Assembly (NCBI RefSeq): GCF_004209755.1
Contig: NZ_CP035913.1
Location: 7,006,001-7,070,000 of the forward strand
Origin: Pseudoduganella lutea
GTDB taxonomy: Bacteria > Pseudomonadota > Gammaproteobacteria > Burkholderiales > Burkholderiaceae_D
Length of the DNA stretch: 64,000 nucleotides
Reading direction: 5' to 3'
Position numbers and translations under genes: made by a program. This document shows, in pieces, positions 45,570 to 54,147 of this stretch (position 1 is the stretch's first letter; every line of letters begins with the position of its first letter). The notes under the pieces were generated by a model. The model searched no databases and was not told the DNA's origin. It worked only from the letters and a program-made list of their open reading frames with translations.

Positions 45570-46361
45570 CTACTTCAACCAGATCAGGCTGGCCTGCCGC
45601 CCCGTGACGCCATCGCGCCGGTACGAGTAGAAGCGACCGGAATTGGACACGGTGCAGAAATCGCCGCCCCACACCCGGCGCACGCCGACGCCGACCAGCG
45701 CGATGCGGGCCAGCGCATACAGGTCGGCAAAATATTTGCCTGGTTTCAGGCCGAAAGGCGCGAACGCGCTGCGGATGGCCGCCTCATCCACGCCGGGGCG
45801 GCGCAGGAAAGCATCCAGCACCTCCGGCCCCACTTCGAACCGGTTGGGGCCGATCGCGGCACCCAGCCAGGCCATCAGTTCCCCGGCGCCCGCGTCGCGC
45901 ATCGCCGTCACCGTCTGTTCCATCACGCCATCGGCCAGGCCGCGCCAGCCCGCATGCACGGCAGCCACCATGCGCCCTTCGGCGTCGCACAGCAGCACCG
46001 GCAGGCAATCGGCCGTGAGGACCGCGCAGACCACGCCGCGTTCGCGGGTAAAGCTGGCATCCGCGATCGGTGGTTCCGCATCGTGGTGGACCACCCCGGC
46101 GTCGAGCACGCGGGTACCATGCACCTGCGTCAGCCACACCGGTTCGGCCGGCAGTTCGGCGCGCAGGATATCGCGGTTGCGTTCGACGCATTTGGGCGCG
46201 TCGCCCACGTGCGTGCCCAGGTTCAGGCCGCCCTTGCCCTGGCCATCGTCATAGGGCGCGGGGCTGACGCCACCGCGACGCGTCGTGCACAGCACGCCGA
46301 CGCCCGCAGGCAGGTCGGGCCAGTCGGGAACCAGCCATTGGGTCACGTTCGGTGCGTTCAT
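45570..46361 (-). CDS. pgeF: peptidoglycan editing factor PgeF (YfiH, laccase-domain)
   Basis: The 263-residue protein has the YfiH family residues: LNLGTHVGDAP, WLTQVHGTRV, LTADCLPVLLCD and VAAVHAGWRGLADGV, plus a C-terminal YSYRRDGVTGRQASLIWL. PgeF corrects wrongly placed residues in peptidoglycan precursors; related proteins show oxidase or purine nucleoside activity. Its start overlaps the stop of rluD by four bases (ATGA), so the pair is co-translated, an arrangement common in proteobacteria. Confidence 0.94.
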   Translation of the reverse strand: MNAPNVTQWLVPDWPDLPAGVGVLCTTRRGGVSPAPYDDGQGKGGLNLGTHVGDAPKCVERNRDILRAELPAEPVWLTQVHGTRVLDAGVVHHDAEPPIADASFTRERGVVCAVLTADCLPVLLCDAEGRMVAAVHAGWRGLADGVMEQTVTAMRDAGAGELMAWLGAAIGPNRFEVGPEVLDAFLRRPGVDEAAIRSAFAPFGLKPGKYFADLYALARIALVGVGVRRVWGGDFCTVSNSGRFYSYRRDGVTGRQASLIWLK

Positions 46362-47473
46362 TCGTCGTCGTAGTCGTCGTCATCGTCGAACGCGCCGTCT
46401 TCCGGCTCCTTCTGCAGCGATGCCTCGTCGATGCCGCATTGCTCGAGCAGTGCGCGGAAATCGTCGGCCAGCGGGATTTCCCATTCGCAGGGTTCCCCGG
46501 TGGCCGGATGCACGAGGCCCAGGCGGCGTGCCTGCAGCGCCTGGCGGTGGAACACGCCGGTGAGGTGCGGCTTGCCATACACATAGTCGCCCACCAGCGG
46601 ATAGCCCAGGTGCGCCATGTGCACGCGGATCTGGTGCGTGCGGCCCGTTTCGAGGCGGCATTGCACGAGGCTGACGGGCCGGCGATCGAGCTCGCCCGCT
46701 GCCAGTCGCTCGTAATGGGTGATCGCCGGCTTCGCGCCGAAGCCGGTCGACACGGCCATCTTCACGCGGTCGCGCTGGTGGCGGCCCATCGGCGCATCGA
46801 TCGTGCCGGACAGCCGCGGCGTGCCCCATGCCAGTGCCCAGTATTCGCGCTTGACGGTGCGCGCCTGCAGCTGGCGCACGAGATCCGTTTGCGTCGGCAA
46901 ATCCTTGCCGATGACCATCAGGCCACTCGTATCCTTGTCCAGGCGGTGGACGATGCCGGCGCGCGGCACGCCGCCCAGTTGCGGCCAGCGGTGCAGCAGG
47001 CCGTTCAGCAGCGTGCCGGACCAGTTGCCGGCACCCGGATGCACGACGAGGCCGGCCGGTTTGTTGATGACGATGAGGTGCTCGTCCTCGAACACCACGT
47101 CGACATCGATCGGTTCCGGCGCGAAGGCAACGTCTTCGGGCGCGGCCTGCGGCAGCACGACGATCTTTTCGTCGCCATACACGGTGGCGCGCACCTTGGC
47201 CGGCTTGCCATCCACGGTGACGAAGCCCTCCTCGATCCAGCTCTGCAGGCGGCCGCGCGAGAACTGCGGCACCAGCTTGGCGATCACCTTGTCGAGGCGG
47301 TCGCCGCACACGTCGGGGGTGAGGTGCAGTTCGATCGGAGCGAGCGGGTTGGCGAAGCCTGCGGCTTCGACGACTTCGTCGCCGTCGTCGGCGAGCAGGT
47401 CGCCGTCCAGGTCGGTCTCGAGATCGTGGTCAAGGGGTTGTTCGGCCGGATTCGGCTCAGGATTCAATATCAC
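46358..47473 (-). CDS. rluD: 23S rRNA pseudouridine synthase RluD
   Basis: About 371 residues from GTG 47473, with GGGA eight bases upstream. An S4-like RNA-binding domain (GDRLDKVIAKLVPQFSRGRL) precedes the catalytic domain with the pseudouridine synthase motif GIVHRLDKDTSGLMV. RluD makes the pseudouridines of helix 69 in 23S rRNA. The N-terminus is an unusual acidic extension (DLDGDLLADDGDEVVEAAG) and the C-terminus ends in an Asp-rich tail (DDDDDYDDE). It diverges from bamD. Confidence 0.93.
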   Translation of the reverse strand: MILNPEPNPAEQPLDHDLETDLDGDLLADDGDEVVEAAGFANPLAPIELHLTPDVCGDRLDKVIAKLVPQFSRGRLQSWIEEGFVTVDGKPAKVRATVYGDEKIVVLPQAAPEDVAFAPEPIDVDVVFEDEHLIVINKPAGLVVHPGAGNWSGTLLNGLLHRWPQLGGVPRAGIVHRLDKDTSGLMVIGKDLPTQTDLVRQLQARTVKREYWALAWGTPRLSGTIDAPMGRHQRDRVKMAVSTGFGAKPAITHYERLAAGELDRRPVSLVQCRLETGRTHQIRVHMAHLGYPLVGDYVYGKPHLTGVFHRQALQARRLGLVHPATGEPCEWEIPLADDFRALLEQCGIDEASLQKEPEDGAFDDDDDYDDE

Positions 47474-47487
47474 AGCATTCCCATCGG

Positions 47488-47493
47488 CTATAA
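47488..47493 (+). promoter_or_regulatory. candidate -10 element for bamD
   Basis: TATAAT lies 44 bases before the bamD start in the 64-base gap between divergent rluD and bamD. A -35 hexamer is not clear. Confidence 0.45.
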
Positions 47494-47537
47494 TCAGCCA
47501 GGTCGTATCTTGTTTAAACGTCTTCTTGCACGAGAAC

Positions 47538-48350
47538 ATGCAAAAAAAATTGAAGGTAGTCGCAGCATCCTTGCTATTGGCCAGTGTCTCGGCTTGCAGC
47601 CTGTTACCAGAGCAGTCGGATGAGACCAAAGGCTGGTCCGCTTCGAAATTATACTCGGAGGCCAAGGAAGAATTGGCCGGACAGCATTACGAGCGGGCGA
47701 TCCAGCTGTTCAACCGCCTGGAAGCAAGCTACCCGTTCGGTGTCTACGCGCAGCAGGCGCAGCTGGAAGTGGCTTATGCCTATTACAAGGCGCAGGACCA
47801 GGCCCAGGCGCTGGCCGCCGTCGAACGCTTCATCAAGCTGCACCCGAACCACCCGAACGTCGACTACATGTACTACCTGCGCGGCCTGATCAACTTCAAT
47901 GACCAGATCGGCCTGCTGAACTTCGTCTACGAACAGGATCCGGCCGAGCGCGACCCGAAAGCCACGCGCGAAGCATTTGCCGCCTTCAAGGCGCTGGTCG
48001 ACAAGTTCCCGGAAAGCCGCTACACGCCGGACGCGATCGACCGCATGAAATACCTGATCAACGCGATGGCGGCGTATGAGGTCTATGTGGCGCGCTATTA
48101 CTATCGCCGCGGCGCCTACCTGGCCGCCGCGAATCGCGCGATGGATGCCGTGCGCGAGTACGCCGATTCGCCGGCGATCGAGGAAGCGCTGTGGATCATG
48201 GTGCGCAGCTACGACAAGCTCGGCAACGTAGCCCTGCGCGACGATGCGATGCGCGTCTTCAAGCGCAATTTCCCGTCCAGCAAATTCCTCGACGAAGGTG
48301 CGCCGAAGCCCGAACGCAAGTGGTGGAAATTCTGGGGCGCCACTTCGTAA
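47538..48350 (+). CDS. bamD: outer membrane assembly lipoprotein BamD
   Basis: The 270-residue lipoprotein has a signal with lipobox SVSAC (MQKKLKVVAASLLLASVSAC). TPR units run from SASKLYSEAKEELAGQHYER through YPFGVYAQQAQLEVAYAYYK and LHPNHPNVDYMYYLRGL to the C-terminal FPSSKFLD. BamD is the essential accessory of the BAM complex that inserts beta-barrels. The rluD/bamD divergence with pgeF behind rluD is common in betaproteobacteria. Confidence 0.96.
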   Translation: MQKKLKVVAASLLLASVSACSLLPEQSDETKGWSASKLYSEAKEELAGQHYERAIQLFNRLEASYPFGVYAQQAQLEVAYAYYKAQDQAQALAAVERFIKLHPNHPNVDYMYYLRGLINFNDQIGLLNFVYEQDPAERDPKATREAFAAFKALVDKFPESRYTPDAIDRMKYLINAMAAYEVYVARYYYRRGAYLAAANRAMDAVREYADSPAIEEALWIMVRSYDKLGNVALRDDAMRVFKRNFPSSKFLDEGAPKPERKWWKFWGATS

Positions 48351-48368
48351 CCCACCACGCTTAGAGCC

Positions 48369-48557
48369 GAGCCCGTGTCCACCGTAGGGCCAGGCCCGTT
48401 TTCGGACACGAGCTCAGCCCTGAAGCGGCATTAATGGCTCAGTTCGTGTCCGATTTCGGGGTTGAAAGGGATAATGCCTTGCATGGCATTATCCCTACGC
48501 AGGCAAGGAGCGATGCTCCTCGAAACCCCTGCTGCGCCCCCATGGTGGACACGAGCT
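48369..48557. repeat. intergenic array of hairpins sharing a CGTGTCC/GGACACG motif
   Basis: Between convergent bamD and yaaA, GAGCCCGTGTCC (48369-48380) pairs with GGACACGAGCTC (48404-48415) with one mismatch. A second, larger structure has outer arms AGTTCGTGTCC (48441) and GGACACGAGCT (48547). Inside it are a perfect 11-bp stem GGGATAATGCC/GGCATTATCCC (48468-48495) and AGGAGC/GCTCCT (48506-48520). It looks like two tandem units of one palindromic repeat. Confidence 0.7.
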
Positions 48558-48570
48558 GGACTGTATTGCG

Positions 48571-49338
48571 TCAGGCCGCTTTCCGCCTGAATACCCATCG
48601 CGCGTCGTTCGACGCGTCGGGCGCGAACGCGTAGCCGTCCGCGTCGAAGTCCTTCAACCGTTCCGGGTCGGTGATGCCGTTCACGGCCGCGTAGCGGGCC
48701 AGCATGCCGCGTGCGCGCTTGGCGTAGAACGAGATGATTTTGTACTGGCCGTTCTTGTACTCCTCGAACACGGGCGTGATGACGGGAACGTCGAGCTTTG
48801 CCGCCCGGACCGACTTGAAATACTCTTCCGACGCGCAATTGACGAGCCACCGGGCGCCCTGCTCCCTGGCGGCGCCGTTCAGTTCCTGCGTGATCAGGTC
48901 GCCCCAGAACGCGTACAGATCCTTGCCGCGCGGGTTTTTCAGCCGCGTGCCCATTTCCAGCCGGTGCGGGTGGATCAGGTCCAGCGGGCGCAGCAGGCCG
49001 TACAGGCCCGACAGGATGCGCACGCGCCCCTGCGTGTAGTCGAGCTGTGGCGCGGAGAGGGTGCGCGCATCGAGGCCGTCGTAGACGTCGCCGTTGAATG
49101 TCATCACGGCCTGGCGCGCATGCGTGGTGTCCATCGTCCAGGAAGCATAGCGGCCCACGTTCAGCGCGGACAGCGCATCGGACAGGTCCATCAGTTCGGC
49201 CAGCTCGTGCGGCGAGAACTCGCGCATCCGCGCGATCAGTTGCGCCGAATGGTCGAGGAAGGCGGGGCGGGTGGCGATGTCGGTGGTGGGAGGGGTGTCG
49301 AGGTCGAGACTCTTTGCGGGGGAAAGCACTATCAGCAT
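48571..49338 (-). CDS. yaaA: peroxide stress protein YaaA (UPF0246)
   Basis: The 255-residue protein starts [17 protein letters not shown], as in YaaA. Conserved blocks include [39 protein letters not shown] and [20 protein letters not shown], ending RWVFRRKAA. YaaA lowers intracellular iron during hydrogen peroxide stress and binds DNA in E. coli. It diverges from the PIN-domain gene. Confidence 0.95.
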   Translation of the reverse strand: MLIVLSPAKSLDLDTPPTTDIATRPAFLDHSAQLIARMREFSPHELAELMDLSDALSALNVGRYASWTMDTTHARQAVMTFNGDVYDGLDARTLSAPQLDYTQGRVRILSGLYGLLRPLDLIHPHRLEMGTRLKNPRGKDLYAFWGDLITQELNGAAREQGARWLVNCASEEYFKSVRAAKLDVPVITPVFEEYKNGQYKIISFYAKRARGMLARYAAVNGITDPERLKDFDADGYAFAPDASNDARWVFRRKAA

Positions 49339-49376
49339 ATGATTCGAAACTGGTTCACTCAAAAATATTTTCCCGC

Positions 49377-49898
49377 ATGATACCTGCAATTCTCGAAGTA
49401 AAGTCCGCTGAAGCAACGTCCACTGGGGCAACGTCCCCTGTTGCAACGGGTGCGCTGCAGCGCATCGTCATCGACACCAATGTGTGCCTGGACCTGTTCG
49501 TCTTCCGCGACCCGCGCTGGGCCGGCCTGCTGGCGGCCATCGAGAGCGGTGCCGTCGAAGCCGTCACGCGCGCCGACTGCCGCGACGAATACCGCATCGT
49601 GCTGCACTACCCGCACCTGCCGCTGGACGACACCACGCGCCCGGCCAGCGCGGAGCGCTTCGATGCGCTGATCAAGGTGATTTCTCCGCCGGAATCGGGC
49701 GTGCGCCTGCCGGTCTGCACCGACCCCGATGACCAGAAATTCCTGGAACTGGCGCGCGACGCGGGCGCCCACGTGCTGATCACGAAGGACAAGGCGCTGC
49801 TCAAGCTGGCCCGCCGCCTGCGCAATGCCGGCATGTTCGCCGTGATCCCGCCGGAACAATGGGCGCTCCCCACGCCGGCCGGTGCCGCGCTAGAATAA
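49377..49898 (+). CDS. PIN-domain protein, putative ribonuclease
   Basis: The 173-residue protein has a PIN fold: [14 protein letters not shown] with the first catalytic Asp, a mid-domain Glu/Asp region ([15 protein letters not shown]), and [20 protein letters not shown] then [11 protein letters not shown] with the C-terminal acidic residues. This is the PilT-like family often annotated as a toxin component, but no antitoxin gene is adjacent: the neighbours are yaaA and an aminotransferase. A housekeeping nuclease role is equally possible. Confidence 0.82.
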   Translation: MIPAILEVKSAEATSTGATSPVATGALQRIVIDTNVCLDLFVFRDPRWAGLLAAIESGAVEAVTRADCRDEYRIVLHYPHLPLDDTTRPASAERFDALIKVISPPESGVRLPVCTDPDDQKFLELARDAGAHVLITKDKALLKLARRLRNAGMFAVIPPEQWALPTPAGAALE

Positions 49899-49931
49899 AC
49901 CGTGTCCAACCCGACCGCCCGCGAGGCCTCG

Positions 49932-51110
49932 ATGACCAGTTCCTTCCCGCATGCCGTCACGCCCGCGCTGACGACCCGCCTGCCCGCCGTCGGCACCACT
50001 GTCTTCACGCGCATGTCGGCGCTGGCGGCGCAGCACGATGCCGTCAACCTCGGCCAGGGGTTTCCCGATTTCGCCTGCGATCCGCGGCTGGTCGACCTGG
50101 TCGCCGAAGCGATGCGGGCCGGTCATAACCAGTATCCGCCGATGACGGGCGTGCCGGCGCTGCGCCAGGCAATCGCCGGCAAGATCCGCGCGGTGTACGG
50201 CCACGCCTACGATGCCGATACCGAGATCACCGTGACCGCCGGCGCCACCCAGGCGCTGACCACGGCCATCCTCGCTGTCGTCCATCCGGGCGACGAGGTG
50301 ATCGTCATCGAACCGGCCTACGACAGCTACATGCCGGCCATCGAGCTGGCCGGCGGCACCGTGGTGCCCGTGCAGATGGCGCTCGACGATGCCGGCTACC
50401 ACGTGCCGTGGGAGCGGATCCAGGCCGCCGTGTCCACGAAAACGCGCCTCATCGTCATCAACACGCCGCACAACCCCACCGGCAGCGTGCTGCGCGACAG
50501 CGACCTCGAGGCGCTGGCGGGCATCGTGCGCGGCACGGAAATCCTCGTGCTGTCCGACGAAGTCTACGAACACATGGTGTACGACGGCCAGCAGCACGCG
50601 TCGATGAGCCGCCACCCGGTGCTGTCGGCGCGCACGTTCGTGGTGTCCAGCTTCGGCAAGACGTATCACACCACCGGCTGGAAGATCGGCTACGTGGCCG
50701 CGCCCGCGTCGTTGATGGTGGAGTTCCGCAAGGTCCACCAGTACAACGTGTTTTCCGTGAACGCACCCATGCAGCACGCCATCGCGGGCTACCTGGCCGA
50801 TCCGGCGCCCTACGTACAACTGCCGGCGTTCTACCAGAAAAAGCGCGACCTGTTCCGCGCCGGCCTGGCCGGCAGCCGCTTCGAACTGCTGCCGGCGGAC
50901 GGCACGTATTTCCAGTGCGTGCGCTATGGCGCCATTTCCGCCATGCCCGAGGCCGCCTTCGCGGAATGGCTGACGAGCGAAATCAAGGTGGCGGCGATCC
51001 CCGTGTCGCCGTTCTACCGGCAGGCGAAGGAATCGGGCATCGTGCGCTTCTGCTTCGCCAAGCGCGATGAAACGCTGGCGCTGGCGCTCGAGCGGCTGGC
51101 CCGCATCTGA
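49932..51110 (+). CDS. ybdL: class I/II aminotransferase, methionine aminotransferase YbdL-like
   Basis: The 392-residue PLP enzyme has VNLGQGFPDFACDPRLVDLV, NTPHNPTGSVLRDSDLEAL, LSDEVYEHMVYDG and the PLP Lys in VSSFGKTYHTTGWKIGYVAA. These match methionine or kynurenine aminotransferases of the YbdL group, which prefer methionine and aromatic amino acids with oxo-acids. The ATG at 49932 follows GAGG; a GTG at 49902 is an alternative. The next gene starts 12 bases after its stop. Confidence 0.88.
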   Translation: MTSSFPHAVTPALTTRLPAVGTTVFTRMSALAAQHDAVNLGQGFPDFACDPRLVDLVAEAMRAGHNQYPPMTGVPALRQAIAGKIRAVYGHAYDADTEITVTAGATQALTTAILAVVHPGDEVIVIEPAYDSYMPAIELAGGTVVPVQMALDDAGYHVPWERIQAAVSTKTRLIVINTPHNPTGSVLRDSDLEALAGIVRGTEILVLSDEVYEHMVYDGQQHASMSRHPVLSARTFVVSSFGKTYHTTGWKIGYVAAPASLMVEFRKVHQYNVFSVNAPMQHAIAGYLADPAPYVQLPAFYQKKRDLFRAGLAGSRFELLPADGTYFQCVRYGAISAMPEAAFAEWLTSEIKVAAIPVSPFYRQAKESGIVRFCFAKRDETLALALERLARI

Positions 51111-51122
51111 CCCGGGCCGCCC

Positions 51123-52013
51123 ATGCTTCCCCACGAATCCCCCCGCGACGTGCAGGACACCGGCGAGTCCGAGGCGCCGCCCACATTGCCATCCGTGCTG
51201 CGCGCACTCAATGCCGTGCAGCAGCGCCTGGAAAACGCCGCGCACGCACGCGGACACGGCGACCCGGCCGACCTGCGCGCCACCGCGCGCGAACTGCTGC
51301 ATGCAATCGACCTGTCCGCGGACGTGGCACTGGCCTGCGTGCTGCGCAACCAGGTCGCCGGCAGCTACGCGATGCGGCACAGCATCGAGACCGCCGTTAT
51401 CGCCGCGCTCGTGGGGCGCCACCTGAACATGCGGCCGTCCCACCTGTTGTCGCTCGTGACGGCCGCGCTGGCGCTGCATGCGACGGGGCGCCACGCGGAA
51501 GGCAACCGCCCTGCCGACGCGCAGGTGCTGCACGTTCCCCGCGGCCCCGAGCCGGATTGGGCCGCCAGCCTGCTGCAGGACCACGCACCGGACGCCATTG
51601 CCGGTGGCGGCACGCATGCCTGCATCCACCTGCTGAAAATGGCCGACCGGTACTGCGCCGGCGTCTCGCCACGCAACTACCGCCGTGCCCTCCTGCCGGA
51701 CGATGCGCTGGCGCGCGCGCTGGAAATGTCGCCCGACGCCGAACTGACCGCCGCATTCCACCTTGAAATCGGCGCCTATCCGCCGGGTACCGTGGTGCGC
51801 CTGGCCAGCGGCGAGATCGGGGTCATGGCGCACCGCGACGACGGCCAGCCGGAAGTGCTTTGCCTGCGCGATGCGGAGGGACGCCTGTTGACGATGCCGC
51901 TGCCGCGCCGCGTGGGCCAGGCCGGCTGCGCGATCGCCAGCGCGCTGGGCGAGGACGACATCGACATGCCCGTGTCGATGAAGCAGGTATGGGGCCCGCT
52001 GGCCAGCCTGTAA
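51123..52013 (+). CDS. degenerate HD-GYP domain protein
   Basis: The 296-residue protein has an HD-GYP-like helical core in which the catalytic residues are gone. HSIETAVIAALVGRHLN keeps the first His, but the usual HD in the L-H-D-I-G-K motif reads LALHATGRHAE, and no GYP motif follows. MADRYCAGVSPRNYRRALLP and the C-terminal YPPGTVVRLASGEIGVMAHR are otherwise typical of HD-GYP proteins. It probably does not cleave cyclic-di-GMP but might bind it or a partner. It starts 12 bases after the aminotransferase and ends by the pilus operon. Confidence 0.7.
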   Translation: MLPHESPRDVQDTGESEAPPTLPSVLRALNAVQQRLENAAHARGHGDPADLRATARELLHAIDLSADVALACVLRNQVAGSYAMRHSIETAVIAALVGRHLNMRPSHLLSLVTAALALHATGRHAEGNRPADAQVLHVPRGPEPDWAASLLQDHAPDAIAGGGTHACIHLLKMADRYCAGVSPRNYRRALLPDDALARALEMSPDAELTAAFHLEIGAYPPGTVVRLASGEIGVMAHRDDGQPEVLCLRDAEGRLLTMPLPRRVGQAGCAIASALGEDDIDMPVSMKQVWGPLASL

Positions 52014-52094
52014 GATCACGGCAGCAACCCGGGACAGTTCCTGGTGCCGCGTAGATAAGGCGAGGTCGAACGTGCATGCTGCGCTCGAGCCGCT

Positions 52095-52124
52095 GGTGTC
52101 GGACACCTTCAGGTGTCGGACACC
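52095..52124. repeat. tandem GGTGTCGGACACC palindromes
   Basis: Two identical copies of GGTGTCGGACACC (52095-52107 and 52112-52124) are separated by four bases, so the pair can fold into a hairpin. They are followed by GGTTTTCC as in the element at 13804. The site lies between the convergent HD-GYP-like gene and mshN. Confidence 0.85.
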
Positions 52125-52150
52125 GGTTTTCCCCGCAAAACGCGCTACAG

Positions 52151-53239
52151 CTAATTGAGTTGCGCCAGCCGGCGCTCGACGAAGGCCTGCAGTTCGGGCG
52201 ACAGCCCGGCATCCCTGGCTTTCTCGAATGCCTCGCGCGCAGGCGTGCGCAGGTTTTCCGCCTGGCGTGAGATGCCGAGCCCCATCCACCAGACGCCGTT
52301 ATCGGGTCGCAGGCGCAGCGCCGCTTCGTACTGCGCCGCCGCGTCCGCATGCCGGCCCTGCTTTTGCAGCACCGCGGCCAGGAACCCCAGGTAATCGGCA
52401 TTGCCGCCCGCGTGCGGCAGCGTGCGGAGCAGCGTTACGTCGGCGGATCCGCCCCGCTCCAGCTGCAGCCGTGCCAGCACCATTGCCAGTTGTGGCTGGT
52501 TGGCCTCCAGCGCCAGCCCCAGTTGCGCGTGGCGCATCGCCTGCTCCGCGTGGCCGTTCTCGACCAGCAGGCCCACCAGCGTTTGCCGCGCCGCTTCATG
52601 GCGGGGATAGACCAGCACCGCGTCTTCCAGCGCCGCGATGCCTTCGTTGACGCGGCCCACCTGCAGCGCGGCCAGCGCGCGGCGGTAGGCGTTCTCGCCC
52701 TGCTGGCGCGATGTCAGCGTGGCGCCTTGCCCGGCCGGCACTTCGGCTGCCCGCTCCGGTACTGGCACGGCCGCTGAAGCGGGTTCCGTGCGCGGCGGCC
52801 GGGGCCTGGCGGGGCGCGGTGCCGGCGGAGCGTCGGCGCGCGGCCCTGCCGCGGCAGGCGCTGCCTGGACGGGGACGAGCACGGCTGGGGCGGGCGCCGG
52901 CGCCGCCTCTTCCGCTACCGATGCGGGCGGCGGAGGCGCGGGCTGGGGCGCAGCCGGCGCCACGGGCACGGGAGCGGGCGGCGCGGGCGGTGTGACAGCG
53001 GCCGGCGCGGGCGCGGCCACGACGGCCACAGGGGCGGCCGGCACCCGGTTCAGCGCATACCAGGCACCCGCGCCGGCGGCGACGATCAGCACGCCCACGC
53101 CGGCGCCGACCGCGATCGACGTGCGCGCCGTGCGTGCCGTGCCTGCGGCCCCGACCGGCCGCACGTCGGCACCGGCCGCCGGGGCCCGGGTGCCGCCGCG
53201 TGCATCGAGATCCTGCAGCATCTTGTTAATCAGGCTCAT
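52151..53239 (-). CDS. mshN: MSHA pilus biogenesis TPR protein MshN
   Basis: The 362-residue protein starts MSLINKMLQDLDARGG, the typical MshN opening. A single membrane span (about residues 42-62) and a Pro/Ala-rich linker of about 110 residues follow. Four or five TPR units make up the C-terminal half (ENAYRRALAALQVGRVNEGI to FVERRLAQLN). It is a bitopic protein thought to link the pilus platform in the periplasm. It is the last gene of the leftward pilus operon in the window. Confidence 0.9.
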   Translation of the reverse strand: MSLINKMLQDLDARGGTRAPAAGADVRPVGAAGTARTARTSIAVGAGVGVLIVAAGAGAWYALNRVPAAPVAVVAAPAPAAVTPPAPPAPVPVAPAAPQPAPPPPASVAEEAAPAPAPAVLVPVQAAPAAAGPRADAPPAPRPARPRPPRTEPASAAVPVPERAAEVPAGQGATLTSRQQGENAYRRALAALQVGRVNEGIAALEDAVLVYPRHEAARQTLVGLLVENGHAEQAMRHAQLGLALEANQPQLAMVLARLQLERGGSADVTLLRTLPHAGGNADYLGFLAAVLQKQGRHADAAAQYEAALRLRPDNGVWWMGLGISRQAENLRTPAREAFEKARDAGLSPELQAFVERRLAQLN

Positions 53240-53248
53240 CTGTCAGGC

Positions 53249-54145
53249 TCACCTTGTCAACGCGAGGGCAATGCCGCCCGCGGCGGCCAGCGCGGCGGCG
53301 CAGGCCAGCCATGCCCAGCGCAGGCCGCGCGCGGGCCGGGTGCCGATCGTGTCGCCGGCGGCCAGCGCCACGTGGCGCTGCTCCACCATGTGGCGCCCCT
53401 CGCCATACGCCAGCATCAGCGCCTTGTGCGCCACGATGTTCACGAGGCGCGGAATGCCGCCCGTGGCGCGGAACATGCGCCGCACGGCACGCGCGCTGAA
53501 CAGCCGCGCCCCCGTAAACCCGGCCACGCGCAGCCGGTGCGCCAGGTAGTAATCGAGATCGTCGCGCTGCAGCGCGCCCAGGTGGTAATGGAACGTGATG
53601 CGCTGCGCGAGCTGGCGTATCTTCGGACTGGCCAGGTGGGCATTCAGTTCCGGCTGGCCGAACAGCACGATCTGCAGCAGTTTGCGCTTCTCCGTTTCCA
53701 GGTTGGTCAGCAGCCGCAGGGCTTCCAGGCTTTCCAGCGGCAGCGCCTGCGCCTCATCGAGGCACAGCACCACGTGCTGGCCGCGCACCGCCAGTTCCAG
53801 CAGCCGCATCGTCAGCGATTTCACGAGCTGGTGCTGGTCCACGTCGCGCGGCAGCACGATTTCCAGTTCGTCGGCCAGCGCCATCATCAGCGCGCGCGGC
53901 TCGAGGTACGGGTTCGGCACGTAAGCCGTGACGAAGCCATCGCCCAGCATGGCCATGAACTTGCGGCACAGCAGGGTCTTGCCGGTGCCCACTTCACCGG
54001 TGATCTTGATGAACCCCTCGCCGCTGCGGGCCGCCACCAGCAGCGTGTTCAGTCCCTCCTGCGAATGCGGGCTGCCGAAGAAGAAGCTGGTGTCCGGCGT
54101 GATGGAAAACGGCAGCTCGGACAGGCCGAAATGGGATTCGTACAT
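53249..54145 (-). CDS. mshM: MSHA biogenesis AAA ATPase MshM (ExeA-like)
   Basis: The 298-residue protein starts MYESHFGLSELPFSITPD, as in MshM/ExeA. Walker A is ITGEVGTGKTLLCRKF, Walker B is VVLCLDEAQALP, and the sensor region is QPELNAHLASPKIRQLAQRI. A C-terminal hydrophobic segment (WAWLACAAALAAAGGIALAL) anchors it. ExeA-type ATPases help the secretin pass the peptidoglycan. Its ATG is two bases after the mshL stop. Confidence 0.93.
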   Translation of the reverse strand: MYESHFGLSELPFSITPDTSFFFGSPHSQEGLNTLLVAARSGEGFIKITGEVGTGKTLLCRKFMAMLGDGFVTAYVPNPYLEPRALMMALADELEIVLPRDVDQHQLVKSLTMRLLELAVRGQHVVLCLDEAQALPLESLEALRLLTNLETEKRKLLQIVLFGQPELNAHLASPKIRQLAQRITFHYHLGALQRDDLDYYLAHRLRVAGFTGARLFSARAVRRMFRATGGIPRLVNIVAHKALMLAYGEGRHMVEQRHVALAAGDTIGTRPARGLRWAWLACAAALAAAGGIALALTR

Positions 54146-54147
54146 GG

